Shown here piece after piece: positions 1 to 7,615 of a DNA stretch of 64,000 nt. The position numbers and the translations under genes are program-made. The notes beneath the pieces were generated by a model, which was not told the DNA's origin, did no database searches, and saw only the letters and a list, made by a program, of their open reading frames with translations. Each line of letters opens with the position of its first letter. Position 1 is the stretch's first letter. Source of the stretch: an uncultured Mucilaginibacter sp. (GTDB lineage Bacteria; Bacteroidota; Bacteroidia; Sphingobacteriales; Sphingobacteriaceae); NCBI RefSeq assembly GCF_946479965.1, contig NZ_CAMLHX010000006.1, positions 1-64,000 on the forward strand, written 5' to 3'.

Positions 1-1
1 A

Positions 2-859
2 TTACGCTACATGCAGCCAATGGCTATTGGTATTGTAGCCTATGCCACCTACAGTTTTGCGCAGCGCTTTCTTAAAACACGCACGGCAACAATGCTCGCA
101 GCCGGCTCAATGTTAGCAACGCTTATTTTGCAGTCGCCTTACGCATTCCCTATACTTATTTTGATAGGAGGGATCATTTCTTCGGCATTGGAAACCCAGC
201 CTCAGGAGAATGAATTAAGGGTGAAGCTATTCTCCAATGTAAACCCTAATAAGGTAGCTTACTTCATAGGCATTTTATTGGCCTTTGCGGCGCTGGGTGC
301 CCTTATCAACCGTACATCGCCGTTTAGTTTACCGATAAGGTTGTTTGAGAACTTTTACCGTAACGGTATTTTGATATTTGGCGGTGGGCAGGTTTTGATA
401 CCCTTAATGTATACCGAGTTTGTTGAGATGAAGCATTATTTAACCAGTGCCGAATTCTTATCAGGTTACGCACTGCAACAGGGTTTGCCCGGGCCCACCT
501 TTTCTTTCACATCTTTTTTGGGTGGCATTGCCATGGCTAAATATGGGGTGGGGGGACAAATTATAGGCAGTATTATAGCAGTGATAGGAATAAACCTGCC
601 CGGCTTTATATTGATAACTTTCATAGTCCCGTTCTGGAACGATCTTAAAAAGATAACGCGCATTAAAAACTCAATGAGCGGCATTAATGCCGTTGCCGTG
701 GGCTTTATGGCTACCGCCTTTATTTTGCTGATGAAACCCTTTGCCGGAAATTGGATGGCCTATGGCCTCATTTTGGCAACATTCTTACTATTGCGTTTTA
801 CTAAAATTAAGACCCCGTTTGTTATACTTATAGGCATAGTGCTGGGCCTTGTTTTTTAA
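2..859 (+). CDS. chrA: Chromate transporter, C-terminal part (cut by window edge)
   Basis: The reading frame is open to the left edge, so the gene begins outside the window. The visible part has about eight hydrophobic segments. It contains a glycine-rich stretch FGGGQVLIPLMY and a second one, LQQGLPGPTFSFTSFLGG. These match the conserved FGG...P and GxxPGP motifs of the second half of chromate ion transporters (CHR family). The family moves chromate, or a related anion, across the inner membrane. Two-domain members are about 390-400 residues, so roughly the first quarter is missing. The ATG at 11 is internal and unlikely to be the start. The substrate is inferred from the family only. Confidence 0.85.
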   Translation, partial: LRYMQPMAIGIVAYATYSFAQRFLKTRTATMLAAGSMLATLILQSPYAFPILILIGGIISSALETQPQENELRVKLFSNVNPNKVAYFIGILLAFAALGALINRTSPFSLPIRLFENFYRNGILIFGGGQVLIPLMYTEFVEMKHYLTSAEFLSGYALQQGLPGPTFSFTSFLGGIAMAKYGVGGQIIGSIIAVIGINLPGFILITFIVPFWNDLKKITRIKNSMSGINAVAVGFMATAFILLMKPFAGNWMAYGLILATFLLLRFTKIKTPFVILIGIVLGLVF

Positions 860-939
860 CATACCGCCTCAAACTTACCAACACAGTATAGTTTAAGCGA
901 GTCATTATTTAAATTAGTGGGCTCAATCAATAAACAGAC

Positions 940-1419
940 ATGGACATTTCAATAAAAGACCCTAACCCGCTAACCCAGGTAGCCGAGTTTCATACAACCT
1001 TTAAGCACCCGGTGTTGCCTAGGCCAACCATACCGGCGATAGAGCGGTGCAAGCTGCGTATTGAGCTTTTAACAGAGGAGCTAAAGGAGCTGCAGGAGGC
1101 AGTTGATAATAATGATATTGTTGAAGTGGCCGATGCCCTTTGCGATCTGCAATATGTGTTGGCTGGTGCTGTGCTTGAGTTTGGGTTGGCCGAGAAATTC
1201 AAGGATCTGTTTGATGAGGTGCACCGCTCTAACATGAGTAAGGCATGTAAGTCTGTTGAGGAAGCTGATGCAACGGTTGTGCACTATAAGCTCAACCACA
1301 ATACCGAAGCCTATCACCAACAAGTGGAGGACCTATTCCTGGTTTACCGTACGCCTGATAACAAAACGCTCAAGTCGGTCAACTATTCGCCGGCTGATTT
1401 GCGGAGGATACTGGGTTAG
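940..1419 (+). CDS. MazG-like nucleotide pyrophosphohydrolase
   Basis: A 159-residue protein of the all-alpha NTP pyrophosphohydrolase superfamily (MazG / phosphoribosyl-ATP pyrophosphohydrolase-like). The metal-binding pattern is visible: EE at residues 46-47 with E50, then E62, D65 and D69 in VEVADALCDL. The HRSNMSK segment near residue 95 is common in this family. Such enzymes hydrolyse the alpha-beta phosphate bond of nucleotides, often non-canonical ones; the substrate here cannot be told. It is not next to his genes, which argues against a role in histidine synthesis. It lies 3 bp before truC, so the two are probably co-transcribed. Confidence 0.8.
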   Translation: MDISIKDPNPLTQVAEFHTTFKHPVLPRPTIPAIERCKLRIELLTEELKELQEAVDNNDIVEVADALCDLQYVLAGAVLEFGLAEKFKDLFDEVHRSNMSKACKSVEEADATVVHYKLNHNTEAYHQQVEDLFLVYRTPDNKTLKSVNYSPADLRRILG

Positions 1420-1422
1420 GGG

Positions 1423-2100
1423 ATGCTCGAAATTATTTACCGGGATGAGCACCTGATAGCCATCAACAAACCGCATGATCTGCTGGTGCACCGTTCATCC
1501 ATCGCTACGGATGTGGAAGAGTTTGCCATGCAGATACTGCGCGACCAGATAGGGGCGAAAGTATACCCGGCTCACCGCATCGACCGTAAAACGGGTGGGG
1601 TTTTGCTATTCGCGCTTGGTAAGGAGGTGGAGAAGGCTACGCAACAGCAGTTTATGAACAACCAGGTGCATAAAAAGTACCTCGCTATTGTAAGAGGACA
1701 CACGCCGGATAGCGGCGAGATAGACTATCCTTTAAGAAAAGAAAACGGCACCCTGCAGGATGCTTTCACCGCCTATCGCACACTCCAACGTACTGAGTTG
1801 CCGGTTCCCTTTGGCAAGCATGAAACTTCGCGCTATTCGCTTATTGAGGCTGAGCCTACAACCGGGCGCATGCACCAACTACGTAAACATTTCGCCCACA
1901 TCTTTCATCCCATAATAGGCGACCGCACCCACGGTTGCAATAAACAGAACAAACTTTTTAAAGAGAAATGGGAAATGACCACCATGCTACTGCACGCTTC
2001 GCAGCTTTCGTTTACGCACCCGGTAACCAATGAGCAGGTTACTATTAATGCTGAATTGCAGCCTAAGTTTTTAGAGGTGATGAGGATGATGGGGTGGTGA
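1423..2100 (+). CDS. truC: tRNA pseudouridine synthase C-like (RluA family)
   Basis: A 225-residue pseudouridine synthase of the RsuA/RluA superfamily without an S4 domain. The catalytic motif is HRIDRKTGG at about residue 51, where D is the nucleophile. A later GRMHQLRKH motif is the conserved RLHQIRxH-type segment. Length and the opening (IIYRDEHLIAINKPHDLLVH) fit TruC, which modifies U65 in tRNA. It starts 3 bp after the MazG-like gene. A dispersed intergenic element begins only a few bases after the stop codon. Assignment to TruC rather than another RluA paralogue is likely but not certain. Confidence 0.85.
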   Translation: MLEIIYRDEHLIAINKPHDLLVHRSSIATDVEEFAMQILRDQIGAKVYPAHRIDRKTGGVLLFALGKEVEKATQQQFMNNQVHKKYLAIVRGHTPDSGEIDYPLRKENGTLQDAFTAYRTLQRTELPVPFGKHETSRYSLIEAEPTTGRMHQLRKHFAHIFHPIIGDRTHGCNKQNKLFKEKWEMTTMLLHASQLSFTHPVTNEQVTINAELQPKFLEVMRMMGW

Positions 2101-2107
2101 TTTATGC

Positions 2108-2324
2108 GGGTGATCCAAAATAAATGCGTTACCAAAAAATTAAATATATAACTTGTTTAATATCAATAAGTTGCCTGTTTAACGTGAAACTACTTATTCG
2201 TCGGTAAATTTAGCTGTGGATTGGTCATAAAGTCCTGATTATAACCCAATTGTGAAAGGCAAAAATTGGCACTTTTTTAGCTTTTTTTGGATCACTTTGG
2301 ATCATTTTGGATCACCCTGGATCA
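2108..2324. repeat. Dispersed intergenic element, copy A, with 10-bp array
   Basis: This stretch shares a core of nearly 200 bp with 36442-36640. The common start is GGGTGATCCAAAATAAATG, and an internal block GAAACTACTTATTCGTC is identical in both. The left end has GTGATCCAAAA (2110-2120) and the right end its exact inverse complement TTTTGGATCAC (2285-2295), so the element has terminal inverted repeats. The right end runs into four GGATCA units spaced exactly 10 bp apart (2289, 2299, 2309, 2319). No transposase or credible ORF lies inside. It sits between truC and the 3' end of the opposite-strand MFS gene. Confidence 0.85.
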
Positions 2325-2362
2325 GCTCACTTTGATTTTTTTGTGGCGAAGCTTACTAATAG

Positions 2363-3577
2363 TTATTCTACCACAGCCGGGATCATACTTTTCATTTTCA
2401 TCCTTTTTAAAATAAGTATAAACAGGAGGGAAAAAACTATTCCCAGTATTGCCTCGGTAGTAAGCATGTATCTGCTGTTAAACTTATCATGCGTCCAGCC
2501 GTTAATTGCGGTCACATACACTACAGGTAGATTACCTAAGGACGATAGCAGAGAATACTTGGTAGCCACATGTTTTTTACCTATCACAAAAAATATCACG
2601 GCAGTAAAGGCCGAATAGATCAACCCGGTGGTAAATCCATAGATCAGCACGCCGAAGATATAAGTAACAGGGTTATAGGGAAGCACAGCGATCAAAACGG
2701 TAATTCCAGCGCAAATAACGCCATTACCTAAATAGGCATTCCAAACGCCCCAACGGTCGGCAATAAAGCCGCCAACCACACAACCAACAGCGCTTACTCC
2801 TCCGCATATCAAACCTGTAACCAGGGCAACGGTATCTGCATCTGCCCGCCAGTCTTTTGCCACTGCCGACCATAAGTTGGCCATAGCGCCTGTGCCGATA
2901 GGCATAATTACCAATACCATGGCAAATAAAGCTACCGGCAGTTTTATCATGGTTAAAACATCGCGGCCCATGCCCTTTAATTCCTGTGCAACGGTTTTTT
3001 CTTTCAGGTAAGGAATATCTTTTATCAAAAGCATGACCAGCGAAAACAATATGGATATAATGCACAACACTCCGCCAGCCACTGCAACGCTATAATGGGT
3101 AGCCAGCCATAAACCCGCTCCGCCGCCAATGCCGGTGCCTGCCAGGCTACCCCCTTGATACCATCCCGAAGCTTCCCCTTTTTTATTCTCTTGTATGCGT
3201 TTGGCAATAAAGCCGTTTATGGGCAGTAAGGTAACGGTGCCGGCTACCTGCGATATAAATACTATTGCGGTAAGTAAAGCGGCGCCTTTTACAGTAAAAG
3301 GGATAAAACAGAGCGCCAGCAACGAAGCAACGCAAGCCAGTAAACTTATCCAGTACCATTTTTGTAAACTAAGCGAAAGGTCAATTAATGGCCCCCATGC
3401 AAAACGCCACAAGTTGGCAGAAAGACCTATAGCTACAATACCCGCTGTAAGTGCAACGGGAAAGCCCTGTTGTGTAAGTAAAAAAGGTAGGGCAACCGTT
3501 ACAAAACCCTGACTGATACCCATAGGCATTATCAACGAAAACATGTAAAACGGCTTTGTGTACTGCTGCTGCTGCAT
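2363..3577 (-). CDS. MFS transporter (AmpG-like)
   Basis: A 404-residue integral membrane protein with about twelve hydrophobic segments. The opening (PFYMFSLIMPMGISQGFVTVALPFLL) and the overall pattern resemble the PAT/AmpG-like branch of the major facilitator superfamily, in which AmpG imports muropeptides. The loop between helices 2 and 3 (RFAWGPLIDLSLS) fits the branch's RxxWGPxxD-type signature. A role in cell-wall recycling is possible but not shown by context. It is monocistronic and convergent with truC, with repeat copy A just beyond its stop. Divergent from the small gene at 3852. Confidence 0.75.
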   Translation of the reverse strand: MQQQQYTKPFYMFSLIMPMGISQGFVTVALPFLLTQQGFPVALTAGIVAIGLSANLWRFAWGPLIDLSLSLQKWYWISLLACVASLLALCFIPFTVKGAALLTAIVFISQVAGTVTLLPINGFIAKRIQENKKGEASGWYQGGSLAGTGIGGGAGLWLATHYSVAVAGGVLCIISILFSLVMLLIKDIPYLKEKTVAQELKGMGRDVLTMIKLPVALFAMVLVIMPIGTGAMANLWSAVAKDWRADADTVALVTGLICGGVSAVGCVVGGFIADRWGVWNAYLGNGVICAGITVLIAVLPYNPVTYIFGVLIYGFTTGLIYSAFTAVIFFVIGKKHVATKYSLLSSLGNLPVVYVTAINGWTHDKFNSRYMLTTEAILGIVFSLLFILILKRMKMKSMIPAVVE

Positions 3578-3831
3578 AAAAATTGATTTAAGGTGGTTGA
3601 GATACTATCAAAAGCAGCTTGGGCTTCCGCTTAACTGATCTGCATTTAAATATAGGCTTTTATAATTATAAATCAGGAGCTTATGAATGGTATAAAGCCT
3701 TTCGGTTATTTAAGTAGGGAAGGGAATATTAGGAGGCAAGTTATCACGATGAATAGATCGACGATAAATTATTAAAAAAAAGTGCAAAGGCTTTGCTTCC
3801 TGTAAATGCTCTTTTTCAAACAAACTTATTA

Positions 3832-3839
3832 TACCTTTG
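3832..3839 (+). promoter_or_regulatory. Putative -7 box TACCTTTG
   Basis: The octamer fits the Bacteroidota -7 consensus TAnnTTTG and lies 12 bp before the ATG at 3852. No good TTG at the usual distance upstream was found, so this is a partial promoter match. Confidence 0.5.
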
Positions 3840-3851
3840 TAGTGATACAAC

Positions 3852-4115
3852 ATGGCAGATACTTTAACATTCAAACTTTATCGCGATAGCGACGTGCACC
3901 ATATCACTATTACCGAAGTTAAAGAGCTTATACCGGGGAAAAATTTTGTGAGCGGGGTTTTTAAACTGACACATGGAAAAACTAACCTGGGTAATATTGT
4001 GTTTGATGATGCCATGAACCAGTGGGAGTATACGGCCCTGGGCGACCTCACCCACAAAGAGGCTGCAACCGTGGCCACTTTTATTAAAGATAAAGTAAAA
4101 GCAAGATCAGTATAA
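3852..4115 (+). CDS. Hypothetical 87-residue protein
   Basis: A soluble, mixed alpha/beta small protein without signal peptide or membrane segment. I do not recognise a family. The ORF is supported by a TAnnTTTG box just upstream and by the short distance (18 bp) to the next gene in the same direction. The sequence KLTHGKTNLGNIVFDDAMNQWEY suggests a small beta-sheet domain followed by a C-terminal helix (HKEAATVATFIKDKVKA). The ORFs on the opposite strand here look like shadows. Confidence 0.65.
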   Translation: MADTLTFKLYRDSDVHHITITEVKELIPGKNFVSGVFKLTHGKTNLGNIVFDDAMNQWEYTALGDLTHKEAATVATFIKDKVKARSV

Positions 4116-4133
4116 GCAGGCTTCTTAATAAAT

Positions 4134-4385
4134 ATGAGCAATAACGATGTAATGAAAAAGCTTAGGGTGGCCCTTAAGTTTACTGATGATGATATAATAA
4201 AGGTGATGGAACTGGTTAATTTCAGGATAACCAAAACTGAGTTAGGTGCTATATTCAGAGCCGACGATCACCCCAACTTTAAACCCTGCGGCGACCAGAT
4301 CCTGCGCAATTTTCTAAACGGATTGATCATCCATCAACGTGGTCCAAGGCCACCGGCAAAGCCAAAAACAGATAATCCAAGTTAA
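4134..4385 (+). CDS. DUF1456 (YehS-like) protein, single repeat
   Basis: An 83-residue protein with the DUF1456 pattern: NNDVMKKLRVALKFTDDDIIKVMEL, then ITKTELGAIFRADDHPNFKPCGDQILRNFLNGL. YehS of Escherichia coli contains two such units in tandem; this protein has one, followed by a proline-rich tail (RGPRPPAKPKTDNPS). Function of the family is unknown. It follows the 87-residue protein by 18 bp and is probably co-transcribed with it. Confidence 0.8.
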   Translation: MSNNDVMKKLRVALKFTDDDIIKVMELVNFRITKTELGAIFRADDHPNFKPCGDQILRNFLNGLIIHQRGPRPPAKPKTDNPS

Positions 4386-4387
4386 AA

Positions 4388-4432
4388 AAGGGTGCGTGCC
4401 TCGCAATGACAACCTTGTAGGTTGATTATTAA
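4388..4432. repeat. Degenerate GTCATTGCGAGGC-type repeat
   Basis: The string GTGCGTGCCTCGCAATGAC carries the inverse complement of GTCATTGCGAGGC, a short palindromic repeat word that is common between genes in many bacteria. Here it lies between two convergent genes (DUF1456 and CAP). Only one arm is clear, so it looks like a remnant. Confidence 0.4.
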
Positions 4433-4983
4433 TTACGCTCAATTATACGGGCCTTCCCGCTTTTGATCAGTTGCTTTACCTCGTCAGAGAATTCTTCGCG
4501 GCCGCCAAAATCCTGCACCCAGTAGGTATTGTAATAAGCTACGCCAATTTCTTTAAAGCCCCGGTTCATTAAATTATAGCAGTGCCCTTCGCTTTTAAAC
4601 CAACCATCTGTAACCTCTTCAATGCTGCGCTGCCCCTGGGCAATGTTTTCGCCAACCTGGTAGCTCCTGTAGCCTTTGCGGTCATAACCGGCAGCTTCAA
4701 TCCGGTTAACTATTTTACGGCCGTCTTTACTGTCGTGACTAAAGTAGTCCTTTTTATACATGTCTTTAGCGTGGCCCTTTGCGGCATCCTCCAGCTCATC
4801 GTTCCACACCAATGGCGGTGCCGGCGGCATATACTGCCTGCCGCAGTTGCAACCTTTGGCACGTACCTTATTTATACGCTCTAAAAATTCCTTTTTGAAT
4901 TTGTCGCCTTTGGGCACATCTTGTTTTGCGCTGCTACTGATTAAAAAAAGGAAAGCAGAAATTGTTAAGATCAAAAACTTCAT
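4429..4983 (-). CDS. CAP (SCP/PR1-like) domain secreted protein
   Basis: A 184-residue protein with an N-terminal signal peptide (MKFLILTISAFLFLISSSA) and one CAP domain. CAP motifs seen: HAKDMYKKDYFSHDSKDGR, VGENIAQGQ, and GHCYNLMNRGFKEIGVAY. The two histidines and the Glu of GEN are the usual metal-coordinating cluster. Bacterial CAP proteins are extracytoplasmic, and their exact role is mostly unknown. Two cysteines in KGCNCGRQ and one in GHCYN could form a disulfide. Convergent with the DUF1456 gene; likely transcribed alone. Confidence 0.88.
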   Translation of the reverse strand: MKFLILTISAFLFLISSSAKQDVPKGDKFKKEFLERINKVRAKGCNCGRQYMPPAPPLVWNDELEDAAKGHAKDMYKKDYFSHDSKDGRKIVNRIEAAGYDRKGYRSYQVGENIAQGQRSIEEVTDGWFKSEGHCYNLMNRGFKEIGVAYYNTYWVQDFGGREEFSDEVKQLIKSGKARIIERN

Positions 4984-5025
4984 ACAGGTGAGACAGCTTA
5001 TTGGTCGGGTGGTTTAATTGACGGA

Positions 5026-5147
5026 TCAGGATCGCTTACGCAACCAAAACACAATTAACAGAATAACAGCAATTGCTAATATTATAAAGATGCTATTCTT
5101 TTGGAAGAAGCTGCGCGATAGACTTTCCTGACCACTTTTGCGGGTAC
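5026..5147 (-). other. -1 frame extension encoding a C-terminal membrane anchor
   Basis: Directly after the A9 tract of the TPR gene, the -1 frame stays open for 40 codons, past the 0-frame stop at 5082-5084, to a TGA at 5026-5028. Its end reads SIFIILAIAVILLIVFWL followed by RKRS, a textbook single transmembrane helix with a basic flank. No ATG, GTG or TTG lies in this frame downstream of the tract, so it cannot easily be an independent ORF. It would be made by a -1 shift, or by one extra A in the run. Confidence 0.55.
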
Positions 5148-5870
5148 TTTTTTTTTAACTTCCGCTGAATCTGCTGCGGCAATTTTTGCAGCAAACGCTA
5201 TCTCTGCTTTGTTGAGGCTGTCATCAATAAAATTATGCCGATCAAGCGCAATTTTCCCTTTTTTAAAGTTCTTCATGCGGTTATAAAGCAACGCAAAGTT
5301 CAATTGTACTTTCGATTCTATCCTGGGATCGTGATTATCAACAGATAGCTTCAATGCTTCGTTCAGATCGCCCATAGCAAGCGTGTAGTCCTTTATGTCC
5401 ATTTTGATGGCCGCCAGCTTTATAAGCGATGCCATGATGTTAGGGACATCATTAATGGCCCGTGAAAGGGAATTAGACTGCAGAATAAACCATTTAGCTT
5501 GCGGATAGATCTTTTTTGAATGATAAACCGTGGCCAGGTTATCAAAGCAGTTGCGCATACCAACCGTGTCATCATATCGTGAAAACAGGTGCAGGGCCTT
5601 ATAGCTATAATCCAAAGCTTCGTTTTGGAATTTAAGCCTTACTTTTTTATTAGAAATAGTGTCGTATTTCAGGTATTGGGCAGCAATTTCGCCATATAGA
5701 AGTGCCTTTACAGAATCATTCTGTGTTGAATCTACCTGGGTTTTCAATATAGCAATTCTATCCTGAACAGGCGATGATTGTGTTTGCCTGACGCTGTCAA
5801 GCGGGGGCAAAGCCGCGAAACATGTTGACGCTGTTATAAGTGCAATAATAAAAAGGTAGAGTTTCTTCAT
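5082..5870 (-). CDS. Secreted TPR-repeat protein with A9 tract
   Basis: A 262-residue protein from the start at 5870, which is chosen because MKKLYLFIIALITASTCFA is a complete signal peptide; an upstream in-frame ATG at 5906 would bury it. The middle is all-helical with TPR-like repeats (ALDYSYKALHLFSRYDD, NCFDNLATVYHSKKIYPQAKWF, MGDLNEALKLSVDNHD). The layout resembles the periplasmic sensor half of Bacteroidota TPR histidine kinases or regulators, but no output domain follows. Near the 3' end nine consecutive A residues (5148-5156 on this strand) encode KKK. The 0-frame tail is short and basic; the -1 frame encodes a membrane anchor. Function unknown. Confidence 0.75.
   Translation of the reverse strand: MKKLYLFIIALITASTCFAALPPLDSVRQTQSSPVQDRIAILKTQVDSTQNDSVKALLYGEIAAQYLKYDTISNKKVRLKFQNEALDYSYKALHLFSRYDDTVGMRNCFDNLATVYHSKKIYPQAKWFILQSNSLSRAINDVPNIMASLIKLAAIKMDIKDYTLAMGDLNEALKLSVDNHDPRIESKVQLNFALLYNRMKNFKKGKIALDRHNFIDDSLNKAEIAFAAKIAAADSAEVKKKVPAKVVRKVYRAASSKRIASL
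5148..5156 (-). promoter_or_regulatory. A9 slippery tract
   Basis: Nine A residues in the coding strand are read as AAA AAA AAA in frame 0. Runs of this kind allow transcriptional slippage and also satisfy the A AAA AAA type of -1 ribosomal slippery site. It lies exactly where a one-base change would join the TPR domain to the transmembrane segment ending at 5026. Confidence 0.55.
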
Positions 5871-6048
5871 AAAAATAATACGCGGGTAACGGCAAATAAT
5901 ATTCAAATAATGTGCCCTGCTTTAACAAAAAAAGCAAAAGGGCCATTACGTCGAAAAAAGGCACTTAATTAATCAGGACATGAAAGTAACGAAAAAATAT
6001 GGAGAAGGAAAGTGTATACAAAACATTACAGAATGCACTCAATATAAA

Positions 6049-6987
6049 TTATTGAATTACAGTTTCGTACCTGTCAACAAACTTGCGAAAGGGTTTTACT
6101 TTATTGAGGATGAGATTGAACAGGTTGATGCCTGCAATGGCGCAAATTATACCAGCCAATACATCTAAAATATAATGGTGACTTGTGTAAATAGCAGTGA
6201 GCCATATACCAACCATAACAGTGCCCAGGATAATATTAACAAAGCCAAGCTTGTTTTTTATACCGTAGTATATAACTATTACCGGGTAGGCAGAATGTAA
6301 GGAAGGCATTGCCGCAAACACATTAGAACCTTTTTGGTAAATGGATGTGAACAGGCTGATGCCAAAATAATTATCGAAACGGGCAAGGCCACCAGTACTG
6401 CCCGGTGTATTGGCATGAAAAATAAAGCCATGCTCTTGTATATACCAGGGTGGGGCGGCAGGGAAAGCGTAATAAACAACAAAGCCTAAAAGGTTTACCA
6501 CAAAAAACGTCATGGCGAAGCAGAGAAACTGCCGCCTGTTTTTAAAAAACAGATAAGCGGCAAAACCTAGTGGAACAGGTATCCAGCACAGGTAAAATAG
6601 GCCGGCAATAATGTCGAGTACGTGTTTGGCGTTAATCTTCCAGTATTCGTTGGGGGTGAGCAACTGGCCGTTAAAATCTATACCAAAGAGCTTTTTTTCG
6701 AAATTATAGAGATCGGCCATGTGCACGTTGTTAAACGTGTAGTTGGGCAGGGCCTTCATGTAATCAAAAAGCATCCAGTATACTATAAAAACCGAAAAGC
6801 CGATGATAAACTTGCGGGTTATATCTGACACATAAAAGCATGTGTTGAATATGCCTACCAATACTAACTGATCGGTTTTAAAACCAACGATCCATGCCGA
6901 TAACAGCAGATACGCAATAGATAAAAGGGATACAGTTATTATTGAACGGGTATTAACTGCTAAAGTGTGATTAACAGTGCCGTTCAT
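6049..6987 (-). CDS. PAP2-superfamily lipid transferase, inositol-phosphoceramide synthase candidate
   Basis: A 312-residue multi-pass membrane protein. The PAP2 catalytic motifs are visible: AAMPSLHSAYPV (PSLH motif) and YTSHHYILDVLAG (histidine and aspartate of the third motif). An Aur1-like signature surrounds them: FPAAPPWYIQEHG upstream of the active site. Aur1-type enzymes move inositol phosphate from phosphatidylinositol onto ceramide at the membrane. Its ATG directly follows the stop of the fatty acid hydroxylase (TAAATG). Genes for CDP-alcohol transfer, inositol-phosphate synthase and ceramide synthesis lie in the same run. A generic phosphatase role cannot be excluded, but the context favours inositol-phosphoceramide synthase. 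Confidence 0.8.
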   Translation of the reverse strand: MNGTVNHTLAVNTRSIITVSLLSIAYLLLSAWIVGFKTDQLVLVGIFNTCFYVSDITRKFIIGFSVFIVYWMLFDYMKALPNYTFNNVHMADLYNFEKKLFGIDFNGQLLTPNEYWKINAKHVLDIIAGLFYLCWIPVPLGFAAYLFFKNRRQFLCFAMTFFVVNLLGFVVYYAFPAAPPWYIQEHGFIFHANTPGSTGGLARFDNYFGISLFTSIYQKGSNVFAAMPSLHSAYPVIVIYYGIKNKLGFVNIILGTVMVGIWLTAIYTSHHYILDVLAGIICAIAGINLFNLILNKVKPFRKFVDRYETVIQ

Positions 6988-7608
6988 TTACTTCTTAATA
7001 AAATCTGACCGGAATATTTTATCCCAAAGGGGAGAGGTTACACCATATCCTTTGTCGGGATCCTGGTAATGATGCAGCATGTGGTGTTGCTTTATTTTTT
7101 TCCAGATACTTCCTTTAAAGTTAAAGTGGTGAATAGCATAGTGAGAAATATCATAGAACAGGTATCCCAATATAAACCCGGGGAAAAACGCGAAAACATA
7201 GTTTTGGGGCAAAATGGCATTAAACAAAAAGTAAAATGCAGTAGCCAAAGGAATACTTACTGATGGCGGCAAAACAAGGCGTTTCGCGTCGCTTGGGTAA
7301 TCATGGTGTACGCCGTGAAAAATAAAATGCAGGCGTAACCCCAGCTTATTTTTCGGCACGTAATGGAATACAAAGCGATGCATAATGTATTCGGTAAACG
7401 TCCACACAGCAAGGCCGATAAAGAAAAACTCAAAATAAGTTAAAACACTCAGGCCCCGGTCAAAAAGTGCTATATAGGTGGATATAATAATAACCGGAAC
7501 AAATAAAAAGACCGGAACAAGGTAATGCACTTTTGATAAAGCTTCAAGAATGTCGTTTTTGAACATCCTTACTGATTCCTGTGAATTTGATATATAGTTC
7601 TTTTTCAT
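6988..7608 (-). CDS. Fatty acid hydroxylase / sterol desaturase family protein
   Basis: A 206-residue di-iron membrane enzyme. The histidine boxes are clear: EYIMHRFVFHY, FIFHGVHHDYP, YDISHYAIHHF and HHMLHHY. The spacing is like the FA2H/Scs7 type, which 2-hydroxylates the N-acyl chain of sphingolipids, rather than the carotene hydroxylase type. About four hydrophobic segments are present. It is immediately upstream of the PAP2 gene and 7 bp downstream of the DUF4833 gene, so it belongs to the lipid operon. Hydroxylation of the ceramide acyl chain is the inferred role; the exact carbon is not shown by sequence. Confidence 0.83.
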   Translation of the reverse strand: MKKNYISNSQESVRMFKNDILEALSKVHYLVPVFLFVPVIIISTYIALFDRGLSVLTYFEFFFIGLAVWTFTEYIMHRFVFHYVPKNKLGLRLHFIFHGVHHDYPSDAKRLVLPPSVSIPLATAFYFLFNAILPQNYVFAFFPGFILGYLFYDISHYAIHHFNFKGSIWKKIKQHHMLHHYQDPDKGYGVTSPLWDKIFRSDFIKK

Positions 7609-7615
7609 AATGAAA

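Noticed and set aside
2184..2207. Short frame in the repeat cores (MKLLIR...) as a leader peptide
   Set aside because: The two copies differ in start codon, length and stop position, so coding is not conserved.
2287..2324. Possible CRISPR array in the GGATCA repeats
   Set aside because: Units are 10 bp with almost no spacer, there is no leader and no cas gene in the window.
2307..2618. 103-codon ORF on the plus strand
   Set aside because: It starts in the tandem repeat and runs antisense through the well-supported MFS gene; its protein has no plausible pattern.
5980..6168. 62-codon plus-strand ORF
   Set aside because: It overlaps the 3' end of the PAP2 gene antisense and has no recognisable pattern.
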